A stretch of 37,768 bases of DNA from a bacterium (GTDB taxonomy: Bacteria; Electryoneota; AABM5-125-24; Hatepunaeales; Hatepunaeaceae): the NCBI GenBank assembly GCA_013202285.1, contig JABMRV010000079.1, positions 1 to 37,768 on the forward strand, in the 5' to 3' direction. The notes below the pieces were generated by a model. That model was not told the DNA's origin. It made no database searches and was given only the letters and a program-made list of their open reading frames with translations. Below are positions 11,001 through 15,264 of this stretch, piece after piece. Positions within the stretch are counted from its first letter, which is position 1, and every line of letters starts with the position of its first letter. The position numbers were made by a program, and so were the translations under genes.

Positions 11001-12036
11001 TTACGACTTCATTCTCTATATCGCAGGTGAAAACTCCATTATCTATCCTGACGTCACTGATTAGAAGCTCGGTGCGTCCGACGTTGCTGACGGTCAGTAT
11101 CAGATCTGCGGACAGTTCAAGCTCTACATCGCCGAAATCCAACGCAGCGGGGGAGATGAAGATATCCGGTTCAAAAGGCTGGTCGTAGTAAAAAGCGCCT
11201 ATATCCGCTCGGGTTTCATCGGGATCATCATCGAAATCCGGATCGCCTGCGTCGATACAGGGGCTGTCCTCGGTGAGGTGATACAGATCGTTGTCGGAAT
11301 CCTCGAATAAAGGATCGGTGTCAAGGTTGCCTGCGCCGGCGTAGCCACCCTGTATATCTGTATATGTAACCGTCATTCCGCCCGGTCTGGCGGCAGGAGT
11401 GTTATTCCAGAAAATTGAGTTGACAATTGTTGCGGAACCTCCGTTGAAGACATGGATGCCTCCGTTGCCGATGTCTGACAAGTTGCCTGCCACGGTCAGG
11501 TTGATTAGCGTGGGTAGAGCATCGGCAGTACAATAGATCCCAGCGCCCCACCTGACAGCATGGTTGTTCATGATGAGGAGATGGTCCAACGTCGGAGTAG
11601 TGTTGTTAATGTAGAATCCTCCTCCATAGTCGGCGGAACCGTTCCGGATCGTCAAACCTGTCAGTATCGTTCCTTCATCTTCACCGCTGCGAATTGTCAC
11701 AACATTACCGCCTCCATCACCGTCGATGATGGTCGAATCGATATATGCCGGATCGCCGGTTGTCAGATAGAGACTTCCGATTGTTATAGCCTTGCCGTCG
11801 GTGTTTAGTCGTTCGACATAAGTACCGGGATGCACGATAATAACATCGCCGTTGCGAGATCCGTCGATGGCTTCCTGAATGGTATCGAAGTCCTCCGGAA
11901 CGTGAATCTCCTCCGCGATGAGAACGGGGACATTCAGCATCAGAGATAATGAGATAACAGTCAGACAACGTACCAGTTGCCGTATGTTTAATCTCCTCGA
12001 TGAGTTACAGTATTCGGTAGAAACGTGGTAAGACAT
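1..12036 (-). CDS. Giant exported modular repeat protein (beta-helix / ASH / LVIVD propeller / cadherin-like), C-terminus outside window
   Basis: A single minus-strand frame starts at ATG 12034-12036 and is still open at position 1, giving at least 4,012 residues. An AAAGG ribosome-binding site lies seven bases before the ATG. Residues 1-41 are a long signal peptide (basic stretch, hydrophobic core near residues 20-38, probable cleavage after LIA). The order after that is: helix 1, ASH 1, helix 2, ASH 2-3, helix 3, ASH 4, propeller 1, ASH 5, helix 4, ASH 6-7, propeller 2, ASH 8-9, helix 5, ASH 10, propeller 3, ASH 11, then cadherin/Ig-like repeats. ASH domains are about 103 residues with a P-x-I-x-V-x-P-x-x-LDFG start and a TGTG or SGIG end. 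No catalytic domain is visible. A cell-surface or secreted structural or adhesive role is inferred. The sorting or anchoring end of the protein is outside the window. Confidence 0.9.
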   Translation of the reverse strand, partial: MSYHVSTEYCNSSRRLNIRQLVRCLTVISLSLMLNVPVLIAEEIHVPEDFDTIQEAIDGSRNGDVIIVHPGTYVERLNTDGKAITIGSLYLTTGDPAYIDSTIIDGDGGGNVVTIRSGEDEGTILTGLTIRNGSADYGGGFYINNTTPTLDHLLIMNNHAVRWGAGIYCTADALPTLINLTVAGNLSDIGNGGIHVFNGGSATIVNSIFWNNTPAARPGGMTVTYTDIQGGYAGAGNLDTDPLFEDSDNDLYHLTEDSPCIDAGDPDFDDDPDETRADIGAFYYDQPFEPDIFISPAALDFGDVELELSADLILTVSNVGRTELLISDVRIDNGVFTCDIENEVVIQPDDSLEITVTFTPEDLDVYQGAITITSDDPDEDEQVIAIPMTGTGAEPRDHVINVPEDYDTIQEAIDNALDTDTVLVQQGTYTENIDFSGKNIVVGSLFLTTGEFEHIENTIIDGDANNTSIVLFANGETEDAVLTGFTLTNGTADFGAAIQINGTDPTLDHLLIYGNSADRWGGGIVIYNGANPALTNLTVYGNDAGTDNGGLSVFGSVATVTSSIFWANEPPAIPANQTITFSDIQGGYVGDTNIDRDPQFADVDNDDFHLTWGSPCIDRGDPNAPNDPDDTRADMGVFYFHQADEPRIVVTPQALDFGEVVVDQRSDLILTISNVGRAALIVSNVSIAGDENFLSDFDDDLVIDQGDNRQLTVTFIPDAAADFNAVMTIFSNDTLNDELTVDMIGTGVAPIPEIEVNPAALDFGAVVVDRSADLILTIGNVGHGDLTVSNISIDGNVFSSDFDGEFILAPQERYQLTVTFTPDDVGDFAEVLTISSNDSANGELTVDLTGTGRDFLINVPGDYQTIGEAIDAAFDGDTVLVQDGVYTEIVNFGGKNIVVGSVFIMDGDTAHIGETIIDGDQNGRSVIVIRNGETAEAVLSGFTIRNADTDYGGGIYLNNSAPTLDHLIITGNHCSNRGSGIYATSGADPTISYVTIYGNVADDTNGGIGLGGGATATVINSIIYGNQPAPNSAGMTITYTDVEGGYAGEGNIDSDPLFTDTDAGDLSLTADSPCIDVGNPDSPEDPDRTRADMGALYFHQDIEDAPRIEVSPDTLDFGEVVRGQSNELILTISNTGNLDLNVIDITIVGETFLSDFGEAVVIEPNGSYEQTVTFAPEEIADFEGSLTIESNDPDNGELIVPLFGSGSSIIREVGVYDTPGSAEGVFVAAGYAYVADYWRGLCVVNVLDPSNPVESGSYDTPGEAYTLYVVGNYCYVADGGSGLQIIDISDPQNPDLISTVDTPGEAFGVFVSNGTAFVADLTGGLRIIDVSDPQNPEEIGSIDTPSRAYGVYVSGNTAYIADQDGGLRVIDVSDPENPEEIGYFETEGRTYAVYGVGDFVYLADAGSGMRLIDVSQPDNPREIGFLDTPGSAEGIFVTGDYAYVADGEEGLRVIDITDPDNLEEVGFRDTPDYCIGVFVSGSHAYVADEGSGLHIFDISFFVPPAPDIAVEPDSLDFGSILVNQPIALTLTISNLGDADLTISDITVVGQTFLSAFENEVILEPNSSFDLTVTFAPEEEGDFEGTLTIISDDPDEGEFAVPLHGIGFEPGRVLNVPDNYGTIQAAIDASVDTDTVLVQPGVYTENLNFNGKNIVVGSLFMTTSEFERIESTIIDGDANGRSVVVMRNGETNAAKLCGFTLRNSDTDFGGGLYINAADPTCDHLIIHSNAASRRGAGIYITAGASPVISHVTVSGNVAQEGIGGLDAFGGSAAAIVNSIFFGNTPAGMPVDQVITFSDVEDGYAGEGNIDADPLFADSDNDDYNLTGDSPCIDAGDPDADEDPDVTTADMGALYLHQEAVPDIVVEPDTLNFGDVLVGQVSAPAILTISNVGREDLTVRHPYVEHDYFYPDMDEWSRVVEPGNSFETEAFFAPGETGDFEATLIIPSDDPDEAEVTVYMFGTGIAPIIVVDPEALDFGEVVIDQTARLTLTISNIGTAELTISDITMVGQTFLSAIDGEVVIEPNESYDLPVSFTPPDEGEFLGTLTIHSNALNNDTLDIPLSGIGREPDIPLIGRYNTDGSAVRCFVRDNIVFVADDENGLVILDASDMDNIEEINQYDTPGSAVDLEVIDNIAYIANHSSGLRIIDISNLENLDEIGFYDSGGNTMGLHIVDRVAYLCDGQDGLLTVDISDLENPNLLDRYDSPSSARDISIYNQFAFITDWDGGVRVVNISDLENLREVANLGTENPAHDIDIVDNFAFVTTWEADVIKIDISDPGNPEIVGSFDTPGLPIDIDVVGNIAFVADMESGLLILDISDSDNIFEVGTYDTQGRANGVTIYGNYAYVSDMEAGLLILDVSDFVQYPDIEVSADSIDFGEVRVGQVSVPAILTIFNEGNWDLTVSNVTIEGDYFTSDFNDAVVIQPDGSIELSVNFAPDERSDYEATLTIFSDDYDEREVTVSLSGTGVAPDLVIDPEPIDFGEVVVGQVSVPAILAISNDGNSDLTISDISVIGEVFSTDFEAEFVIEPDGLYELNVTFEPPDVGGFEGSLTIFSDDPDQGETVVHLTGTGITPDRILEVPQEFGSIQEAIDSAEEGDTVLVSPRTYVENIDYTSKNITVASLYLMTGDDAYIASTVIDGDGNGIVVVMRDNLTEEAVLCGFTITNGLANYGAGIYINTSAPTLDHLLITGNYANRYGGGIYSTHTSNPSLTNITLVANTAETNNAGIHIYDNSSAQIVNSIFWGNQPATIANGLTVTYSDIEGGYAGDGNIDQDPLFYDFDAGDFRLTENSPCIDVGDPNSPDDPDESPADMGVFRYQVAIEPSIVLNPAAIDFGEVPLGQREIRTLEIGNEGNADLTISDITVEGQTFISAIEDEIVIEPNDTYNLIVEFAPEAAQDYAGTLTVHSNDPRTPQAEVDLSGIGREPELDEVGSIDTPGGAYGVFVVGNYAYIADRPEGIRIIDVSDPANPREVANQEIPDPAYEIVVVDGIGYVAGDQSGLRIIDLSDPENPDEIAFLDTPGYMMGVFVIDDIAYAADGPRGLMLIDISDPENPETISSIDTPEWAVNVHVVGDYAYIADGTNGLVVIDVSDPDNMEQVGSYNTPGLAVNVLVKGDYAYIGDETGGLRIIDVSDPTNPDEIGSFETAEEATGVFVIGNRAFLGEGTGGFGVVDISDPTQPERLALQDTPGDAAHVFISGNLAYVADGPGGLRIFDVTDVIPRPAIVLSTNDLDFEEVSIGRREVLTLTIGNEGDGDLIVDEISVAGEYFDVNFEGVLTIEPGGSYDQSVAFAPDDEGDSQGTLTVRSNDENNPELMVDLFGIGVNNPPEAINPIENIVIDEDSGLLEIANLDTVFDDLNGDEMSFTVDGPGELDLNITDDNILTLRPDDDFHADSLEVTVTADDERDIGRLVAVRDASERSLRRISASNPRRDATGTDLFLVTVTAVNDPPVWEDYPENNRYEVNEGDLAEFNLIAQDDVDNNVDLTIILADRGGLPDNVELNDNGDGTAVFTWQTQFDDAGEYHPRFTVTDDLNATVDLDITIAVGDFNRPPIPVKPIEDIVIPEDFGLFEVADLDTVFEDPDGDELTFRIDAGINELNLILDNETNILTLEPTVDYVGQSDVIIEADDGVDNVRLVMSGIRRNIRQVGLVGNNPDPRRDATATDEFTVTVTPVNDPPVIVDDNSEPMPDEIDEQIQEAERFRITFWAVDVEDEGDALVWSMPDPENQLPDDGWEFIDHEDGSAHFTFTPDFDDAGDYHPVFVVSDPEDDTDEITLNITVINVNRPPILVREIPDQEFDEDDDERLVAVLSNNFVDPDGDDLTFNDPPPDVEGLNIRLDGANLYITPDADWYGQVNVTIRASDEESFTEDTFTITVNPVNDPPIVEQPIEDIVIIEDSGLLEVADLDDVFEDPDGDELTFTVDGPAELNLIITDENILTLRPDDDFYADNLEVTVTADDNVDEGRDDGSARNLRKVENSKNSSFILHPSSLFLPNPRRDATVTDEFTVTVT
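62..89 (-). repeat. Four tandem copies of AAGGATG inside the giant gene
   Basis: Four perfect heptamers on the plus strand lie in the last visible cadherin-like domain, read on the minus strand as SSFILHPSS. The two sister domains lack the segment, so it is an in-frame insertion of simple-repeat DNA. Confidence 0.8.
2383..3258 (-). other. LVIVD beta-propeller 3 (seven blades)
   Basis: Seven blades (SIDTPGGA, NQEIPDPA, FLDTPGYM, SIDTPEWA, SYNTPGLA, SFETAEEA, LQDTPGDA) over 292 residues, the same length as propeller 1. ASH domain 11 follows at 2068-2370 and ends the beta-helix/ASH/propeller part of the protein. Confidence 0.8.
3421..3445. repeat. Palindromic element, type II, in-frame in ASH domain 10
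   Basis: Imperfect palindrome (plus strand GGCAGA...TCTGCC, then CCTCC). On the coding strand it is read GQTFISA. It is in the same codon phase as all other copies in this gene. Confidence 0.75.
3583..4314 (-). other. Right-handed beta-helix module 5
   Basis: ILEVPQEFGSIQEAID, STVIDGDGNG, GFTITNG, PTLDHLLITGN, NSIFWGN, SPCIDVGDP, ADMGVFRYQ. It begins the third larger unit. ASH domain 10 follows at 3268-3570. Confidence 0.8.
4561..4585. repeat. Palindromic element, type I, in-frame in ASH domain 9
   Basis: GGCAGG...CCTGCC arms followed by CCACC, read on the minus strand as VGQVSVPA. It is identical over 25 bp to the copy at 4873. Confidence 0.8.
4873..4897. repeat. Palindromic element, type I, in-frame in ASH domain 8
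   Basis: Identical over 25 bp to the copy at 4561, although the flanking domain DNA differs. It encodes VGQVSVPA at the same place in the domain. Confidence 0.8.
4954..5832 (-). other. LVIVD beta-propeller 2 (seven blades, AT-rich DNA)
   Basis: Seven blades (YNTDGSA, YDTPGSA, YDSGGNT, YDSPSSA, LGTENPA, FDTPGLP, YDTQGRA) over 293 residues. The DNA is distinctly AT-richer than its sister propellers: 19 G/C of 60 at 5041-5100 against 35 of 60 at 7561-7620 in propeller 1. ASH domains 8 (4639-4944) and 9 (4327-4632) follow. Confidence 0.8.
5995..6019. repeat. Palindromic element, type II, in-frame in ASH domain 7
   Basis: GGCAGACA, four-base loop, TGTCTGCC, then CCACC. Read on the minus strand as VGQTFLSA. 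Confidence 0.8.
6388..6412. repeat. Palindromic element, type I, in-frame in ASH domain 6
   Basis: One base different from the copies at 4561 and 4873. Read on the minus strand as VGQVSAPA. Confidence 0.8.
6469..7206 (-). other. Right-handed beta-helix module 4
   Basis: VLNVPDNYGTIQAAID, STIIDGDANG, GFTLRNS, PTCDHLIIHSN, NSIFFGN, SPCIDAGDPD, ADMGALYLHQ. ASH domains 6 (6151-6459) and 7 (5842-6144) follow. ASH 6 has a divergent second half with an aromatic and acidic insertion around HDYFYPDMDEW. Confidence 0.8.
7372..7396. repeat. Palindromic element, type II, in-frame in ASH domain 5
   Basis: Identical over 25 bp to the copy at 5995. Read on the minus strand as VGQTFLSA. A degenerate relative, read VGETFLSD, lies at 8572-8596 in ASH domain 4. 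Confidence 0.8.
7537..8412 (-). other. LVIVD beta-propeller 1 (seven blades)
   Basis: Seven copies of an approximately 42-residue blade with the pattern DTPGxAxGVxVxGxxAYVAD...LRVIDISDPxNPEE: 292 residues, 41.7 per blade. Seven blades is a complete propeller. The module is known as a surface-protein repeat; its ligand is unknown. ASH domain 5 follows at 7219-7524. Confidence 0.8.
8737..9471 (-). other. Right-handed beta-helix module 3
   Basis: Same rung pattern: INVPGDYQTIGEAID, ETIIDGDQNG, GFTIRNA, PTLDHLIITGN, NSIIYGN, SPCIDVGNP, ADMGALYFHQ. It begins the first of three larger units (helix, ASH, propeller, ASH). ASH domain 4 follows at 8419-8721. Confidence 0.8.
10111..10845 (-). other. 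Right-handed beta-helix module 2
   Basis: Residues 398-642. Same layout as module 1: INVPEDYDTIQEAID, NTIIDGD, GFTLTNG, PTLDHLLI, SSIFWAN, SPCIDRGDP, ADMGVFYFHQ. Two ASH domains follow (9796-10104 and 9481-9789) with no propeller after them. Confidence 0.8.
11182..11913 (-). other. Right-handed beta-helix module 1
   Basis: Residues 42-285. It opens with IHVPEDFDTIQEAID, the usual start of pectin-lyase-fold modules of this type. Parallel-strand rungs follow (TIIDGDGGG, GLTIRNG, PTLDHLLI, TIVNSIFWNN), and it closes with SPCIDAGDPD and ADIGAFYY. ASH domain 1 follows at 10861-11169. Confidence 0.8.
11914..12036 (-). other. Signal peptide of the giant protein
   Basis: The first 41 codons hold two Arg-containing stretches (around residues 14-24), then a hydrophobic run (VISLSLMLNVPVLIA), then Glu-Glu at the predicted mature start. 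The unusually long n-region could be trimmed if a downstream start is used, but the RBS before ATG 12036 supports this start. Confidence 0.7.
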
Positions 12037-12093
12037 GGTTCGACCTTTAGTTAGGAGTCAAAATTTTGAACAGTGAAAACACTAAAGCACACT

Positions 12094-12123
12094 AAGATAG
12101 TTCATTATTCAGGTATAAGTCAA
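12094..12123 (-). promoter_or_regulatory. Probable promoter of the giant gene
   Basis: On the minus strand TTGACT (12123-12118), an 18-base spacer and TATCTT (12099-12094) lie about 60 bases before the start codon. The -35 box touches the first octamer array. Confidence 0.5.
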
Positions 12124-12148
12124 GTAAGAAAGTGAGAAAGTGAGAAAG
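12124..12148 (+). repeat. Octamer array 1 (3 units)
   Basis: GTAAGAAA then two GTGAGAAA. It is the only array with no plus-strand gene end beside it. Confidence 0.85.
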
Positions 12149-12245
12149 ATTAAGAATAGGATAAATTCGGTAGCTGCCGGACTGGACATACCACCCATCG
12201 CAATGAATGAGAAGAGCAATTTCTTATGTATAACGCCGACAACAC

Positions 12246-12275
12246 TTGACTTGGATCAGTGTTCTTAGTTATAAT
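12246..12275 (+). promoter_or_regulatory. Strong sigma-70-type promoter
   Basis: TTGACT at 12246-12251, an 18-base spacer and a perfect TATAAT at 12270-12275. It points at the secreted-protein gene starting at 12340 and leaves a leader of about 55-60 bases. Confidence 0.65.
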
Positions 12276-12339
12276 TATAAGTTAGTTCCTTTAGAAGAGC
12301 AATTAGTTTAATCTCATTACAATTGAAAGATAAATCATC

Positions 12340-12843
12340 ATGTCATTATCAAATCAGTATCTGAGAACAGTTCTGTTGTTACCGGTTTTCTGTTTGTTTA
12401 TCAACTCAAGTTCTTTATATGCAGAACTGTCCCATTTTCCCAAGCCACATCGTTCCAATGCTAACATGTCCATTCTGATTCTGGAGATAAAAGGCATCGA
12501 TGTTGCCAGCGGCAGTGAGTTAGCGGTTCTTACTCCGGACAGTGTGATAGCAGGTGCACTTGAATTAAAGGGTGATCCTCCCTGGGGACTGGCAATCTGG
12601 ACGGACGACGAGGCAACTCCCGAGAATGAGGGCTTCAAAAACGATGATTCCATAAGATTCGTTTTCTGGGATCCGGTCGGATTGGAAAAACTTGATGCAG
12701 TAGTATCGGAGATCGTTGAGGGAACACAACTGCGATTTGTTACCGATGGTTTCCTGGTGCTGAAACTGCATGTTTACGCATTCGTTCCATCTCCAACACC
12801 ACTTGAAAGTATCGATGTACAAACCGAAAAAGTGAGCGAGTAA
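12340..12843 (+). CDS. Small secreted protein of unknown function
   Basis: 167 residues. Residues 1-28 are a signal peptide (hydrophobic LLLPVFCLFI, probable cleavage after LYA). The mature part, from NMSILILEIKG to LVLKLHVYAF, is one beta-rich domain with the layout ILxIxGxDVASGSELAVLTPD...AGAL...WGLAIWTDDE...GFKNDDSIRFVFWD. This resembles a module seen in surface proteins of FCB-type bacteria, where it often stands next to sorting domains; here it stands alone. I do not recognise a function. The last codons and the TAA stop lie in octamer array 2. No strong RBS is seen before the ATG, but the signal peptide and the promoter at 12246 support this start. Confidence 0.8.
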   Translation: MSLSNQYLRTVLLLPVFCLFINSSSLYAELSHFPKPHRSNANMSILILEIKGIDVASGSELAVLTPDSVIAGALELKGDPPWGLAIWTDDEATPENEGFKNDDSIRFVFWDPVGLEKLDAVVSEIVEGTQLRFVTDGFLVLKLHVYAFVPSPTPLESIDVQTEKVSE

Positions 12844-12855
12844 GCAAGTGTGAAA
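12832..12855 (+). repeat. Octamer array 2 (3 units) over a stop codon
   Basis: GTGAGCGA, GTAAGCAA, GTGTGAAA. The second unit supplies the TAA stop of the secreted-protein gene. Confidence 0.85.
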
Positions 12856-12881
12856 GTTAAAACAGGAAGCGCCAATTTGAA

Positions 12882-12905
12882 ACCCGACTTGCGAGCAAGT
12901 CGGGT
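12882..12905. repeat. Perfect 10-bp hairpin with CGAG loop
   Basis: ACCCGACTTG and CAAGTCGGGT flank a four-base loop, directly after the array tail. No T-run follows, so a classic terminator is not supported. Confidence 0.7.
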
Positions 12906-12949
12906 CACCCGACGGTACGATTCTGTGAGTTTAATGTCAGGAGATTGAT

Positions 12950-13819
12950 ATTAGTAACATACATGTAATCCGCTCAATGGATGAGATGTCAGATTACGCC
13001 GCTGAGCTTCAGAAGAAAGATATTCGACTGGGGCTTGTTCCTACGATGGGTTATCTCCATGAAGGTCATCTGAGTCTGGTTCGTCTTCTTGATGGAAAAT
13101 GTGACATCAAAGGAGCAAGTATCTTCGTCAATCCGATACAGTTCGGAAAAGGTGAAGACATGGAAGCGTATCCGCGAGACGAAGAACTGGATATTGCCAA
13201 GTTCACCGATGAGGGCTGCGAAGTTGTGTTCTGTCCTTCCGCTGATGACATGTATCCCGATGGTTTTCAAACATATATCGATGTTGAAGTGCTTTCCAAA
13301 CCGCTCTGTGGACTGTTTAGACCGAATCATTTTCGCGGTGTTGTTACAGTAGTGAACAGGCTGTTCAATCTTACTCGCTGCAGTGTTGCCGCCTTTGGAT
13401 TGAAGGATTATCAGCAGGCTATAGTCATTCGTCGAATGGTGAAAGATCTGAATATACCGGTAGAACTGGTTTTCGGTGAAACCGTTCGTGAAGATGACGG
13501 ACTGGCGATGTCAACGCGGAATTCCTACCTGACATCCGAAGAACGGACTTTAGCCAGGCTGATACCGGTGTCGCTCAACTGGGCGGCGGTTCAGGCTTCA
13601 AGCGGTTCCAATGACTGCATGCGAATTTTGAAGGGAATGAGAGAGATACTGGTTTCACAACCGGGAATCGATATTCAGTATCTCGAAGCGGTCGATACGG
13701 AAACACTGCAACCGCGTCGATCCATCAATAATGGAGTTCAGATACTTCTTGCTGTTAATATTGGAAAGACTCGTCTGATAGATAATTGTCATATCTGTCA
13801 TGATAGGGAGAAAGTGTGA
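12950..13819 (+). CDS. panC: Pantothenate synthetase (probable non-ATG start)
   Basis: PanC joins pantoate and beta-alanine through a pantoyl-adenylate in coenzyme A synthesis (cytosolic). The sequence shows the nucleotidyltransferase motif PTMGYLHEGH, then ASIFVNPIQFG, TVVNRLFN, FGLKDYQQ and the REDDGLAMSTRNSYL signature, and it ends with GKTRLIDN. Start choice: the first in-frame ATG (12977) would cut off HVIRS, which matches the usual PanC N-terminus, and has no RBS. An AGGAG at 12939-12943 lies six bases before an in-frame ATT at 12950. ATA at 12959 is an alternative, and an in-frame TAA at 12932 limits the upstream extent. The annotated start is therefore a non-standard ATT, supported but unproven. 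The stop codon lies in octamer array 3. Confidence 0.9.
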   Translation: MSNIHVIRSMDEMSDYAAELQKKDIRLGLVPTMGYLHEGHLSLVRLLDGKCDIKGASIFVNPIQFGKGEDMEAYPRDEELDIAKFTDEGCEVVFCPSADDMYPDGFQTYIDVEVLSKPLCGLFRPNHFRGVVTVVNRLFNLTRCSVAAFGLKDYQQAIVIRRMVKDLNIPVELVFGETVREDDGLAMSTRNSYLTSEERTLARLIPVSLNWAAVQASSGSNDCMRILKGMREILVSQPGIDIQYLEAVDTETLQPRRSINNGVQILLAVNIGKTRLIDNCHICHDREKV

Positions 13820-13821
13820 AA
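13806..13821 (+). repeat. Octamer array 3 (2 units) over the panC stop
   Basis: GGGAGAAA then GTGTGAAA; the TGA stop of panC is inside the second unit. Confidence 0.7.
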
Positions 13822-13833
13822 GTAACAAACATG

Positions 13834-13851
13834 CTCCAACGAAGGTTGGAG
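13834..13851. repeat. Hairpin CTCCAAC/GTTGGAG
   Basis: Seven perfect base pairs around a GAAG loop in the panC-glmU gap, without a T-run. Confidence 0.6.
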
Positions 13852-13877
13852 TCTGTAATTATAAATAACTTGCATGG

Positions 13878-13897
13878 ATTCCCACCTGCGCGGGAAT
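13878..13897. repeat. ATTCCC...GGGAAT inverted repeat
   Basis: Six-base arms around ACCTGCGC, followed by GACAA. A related element with longer arms stands at 18154-18174. Confidence 0.6.
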
Positions 13898-13934
13898 GAC
13901 AACAGAAGGAACTTTATAAACAAAAACTAATTAT

Positions 13935-14681
13935 ATGAATAGTGCTTTTGTAACAATTATCATGGCTGCTGGAAAGGGCAAACGGATGGAATCCGATCTG
14001 CCGAAAGTGCTGCACCTTCTCGGAGGTCGTCCGTTGATACATCATGTTATCGATCTTGCTCGGTCGGTCGGTTCCAATCGTATTATCCTGATTATCGGTT
14101 ATAAGCAGGAGATGGTCAGAGAATCTACTCAGCATCTCGATGTCGAACTTGTTGTCCAGAGACAGCAGTTGGGCACAGGTGATGCGGTTAAATCATGCGA
14201 GCATGTATTAGAGGGATATTCGGGCAACGTTCTTGTTCTCTCCGGCGATGTTCCCCTGATGAAGCCTTCAACAGTTCGTAATGCCCGGATGCTGCATGAA
14301 CAAAGCAATGCCGCGGCGACAGTTTTCACATTCAAGCCCGATGATCCCGCTGGATACGGCAGGATTGTCAGGGGCGATAATGACAGACTGCTCAGGATTG
14401 TCGAACAGAAGGATGCCAATCAAGAAGAGATGGAGATCGATGAAGTCAATGCCGGTATCTATTTTTTCAACAAGGAGCTGATGTATCGTGCTCTTGAAGA
14501 GGTGAATAACGAAAATGCCTCAGGTGAATATTACCTGACCGATACAATCTCCGTTCTTGCAGGATGGGGGGAATGGTTGACGCCTTTCCTGGTCGATGAT
14601 CCGGTTGAAGTCACCGGTGTTAACACGATTCAACAGCTTTCTCAGTTGGAAAAAGAATTTAATGTTCGTAAAAGCAAATAA
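13935..14681 (+). CDS. glmU: GlmU-type UDP-GlcNAc uridylyltransferase, single domain
   Basis: It should transfer UMP to GlcNAc-1-phosphate, giving UDP-GlcNAc for peptidoglycan and lipid A. The 248 residues carry the nucleotidyltransferase signature AAGKGKRM with LPKVLH (residues 11-27), QLGTGDAV near 78-84, SGDVPL near 103-108, then GYGRIVR, EQKDA, NAGIYFF, EYYLTDTI and GVN. Normal bifunctional GlmU is about 450 residues and has a C-terminal left-handed beta-helix acetyltransferase domain. Here the frame stops soon after the linker and no hexapeptide repeats follow, so acetylation must be done elsewhere. A specialised nucleotidylyltransferase of another sugar cannot be excluded. No clear RBS precedes the ATG. 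Confidence 0.8.
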   Translation: MNSAFVTIIMAAGKGKRMESDLPKVLHLLGGRPLIHHVIDLARSVGSNRIILIIGYKQEMVRESTQHLDVELVVQRQQLGTGDAVKSCEHVLEGYSGNVLVLSGDVPLMKPSTVRNARMLHEQSNAAATVFTFKPDDPAGYGRIVRGDNDRLLRIVEQKDANQEEMEIDEVNAGIYFFNKELMYRALEEVNNENASGEYYLTDTISVLAGWGEWLTPFLVDDPVEVTGVNTIQQLSQLEKEFNVRKSK

Positions 14682-14684
14682 TTG

Positions 14685-14713
14685 TTGACTTGTGGCAGTT
14701 AATTTGTTAAAAT
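14685..14713 (+). promoter_or_regulatory. Sigma-70-type promoter
   Basis: TTGACT (14685-14690), a 17-base spacer and TAAAAT (14708-14713), just after the glmU stop. It drives the small envelope gene at 14759. Confidence 0.6.
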
Positions 14714-14758
14714 TCATTAGGTGAATGTCACTGAATTTACAAATGGACGAGGTTTACG

Positions 14759-15235
14759 ATGTATAGATTTATCTTGATTCTAATTTTCGTTCTGTTCGGT
14801 TTCTCTGCGGTTATTTCCGCTCCGGCTTTCGAGAGTAATCAGGCGAGCTTCAAAGATTGGCTCGGAGGCAGCGGAAAGTCGTCTTTTAACTTCCTTGATC
14901 CTTCCCGACTGACCGTCAGCCACTCGGTTTCTCTCGGGTTTTCCGGCAGTGGAGGCAGTTCTTTGATGCAGAGCCTTTATACTACCAGAATGAATTACAG
15001 GCTATCCGATCCGCTGACATTGACTTTCTTATTCGGCATCCAGAACAGCAGGTTTTCAGGTAAGACGTTCAATCCGGGGATAAACAATTCATTTCTCGGC
15101 GGAGTGGCGCTCGATTACAGACCGACAAGAAATGTCTTTATTCATATAGAGATGCTTCAAGCACCGGGATTAAACTGGCTCAACCGTCCGACGTTTCCAT
15201 ATCAGTCTGCTCCGATCACGCCGGTGAGCGAGTGA
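14759..15235 (+). CDS. Small exported envelope protein of unknown function
   Basis: 158 residues. The signal peptide runs from residue 1 to about 20 (hydrophobic FILILIFVLFGFSAVIS, cleavage near SAP). The mature part has alternating polar and hydrophobic strands (TVSHSVSLGFSGSG, NYRLSDPLTLTFLFGIQ, SFLGGVALDYRPTRNVFIHIEML), reminiscent of outer-membrane beta-barrel strands. It is too short for a usual barrel and may be an inward-facing or oligomeric strand protein. Similar small proteins with a GGSSLMQSLYTTRMNYRLSDPL-like middle seem common in FCB-type genomes, from memory. GAGG lies six bases before the ATG. It has its own promoter upstream and a terminator downstream, so it is probably a single-gene unit. 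Confidence 0.75.
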   Translation: MYRFILILIFVLFGFSAVISAPAFESNQASFKDWLGGSGKSSFNFLDPSRLTVSHSVSLGFSGSGGSSLMQSLYTTRMNYRLSDPLTLTFLFGIQNSRFSGKTFNPGINNSFLGGVALDYRPTRNVFIHIEMLQAPGLNWLNRPTFPYQSAPITPVSE

Positions 15236-15264
15236 CGATTTAGCCGGAATATAGACATCAGGGA

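Larger units (their letters stand above)
12037..12339. other. Divergent intergenic region between the giant gene and the rightward genes
   Basis: These 303 bases hold outward promoters for both flanking genes and one octamer array. No further gene is seen. Confidence 0.7.

Noticed and set aside
12882-12905. Hairpin after the secreted-protein gene as a Rho-independent terminator
   Set aside because: The stem is strong, but no T-run follows on either strand.
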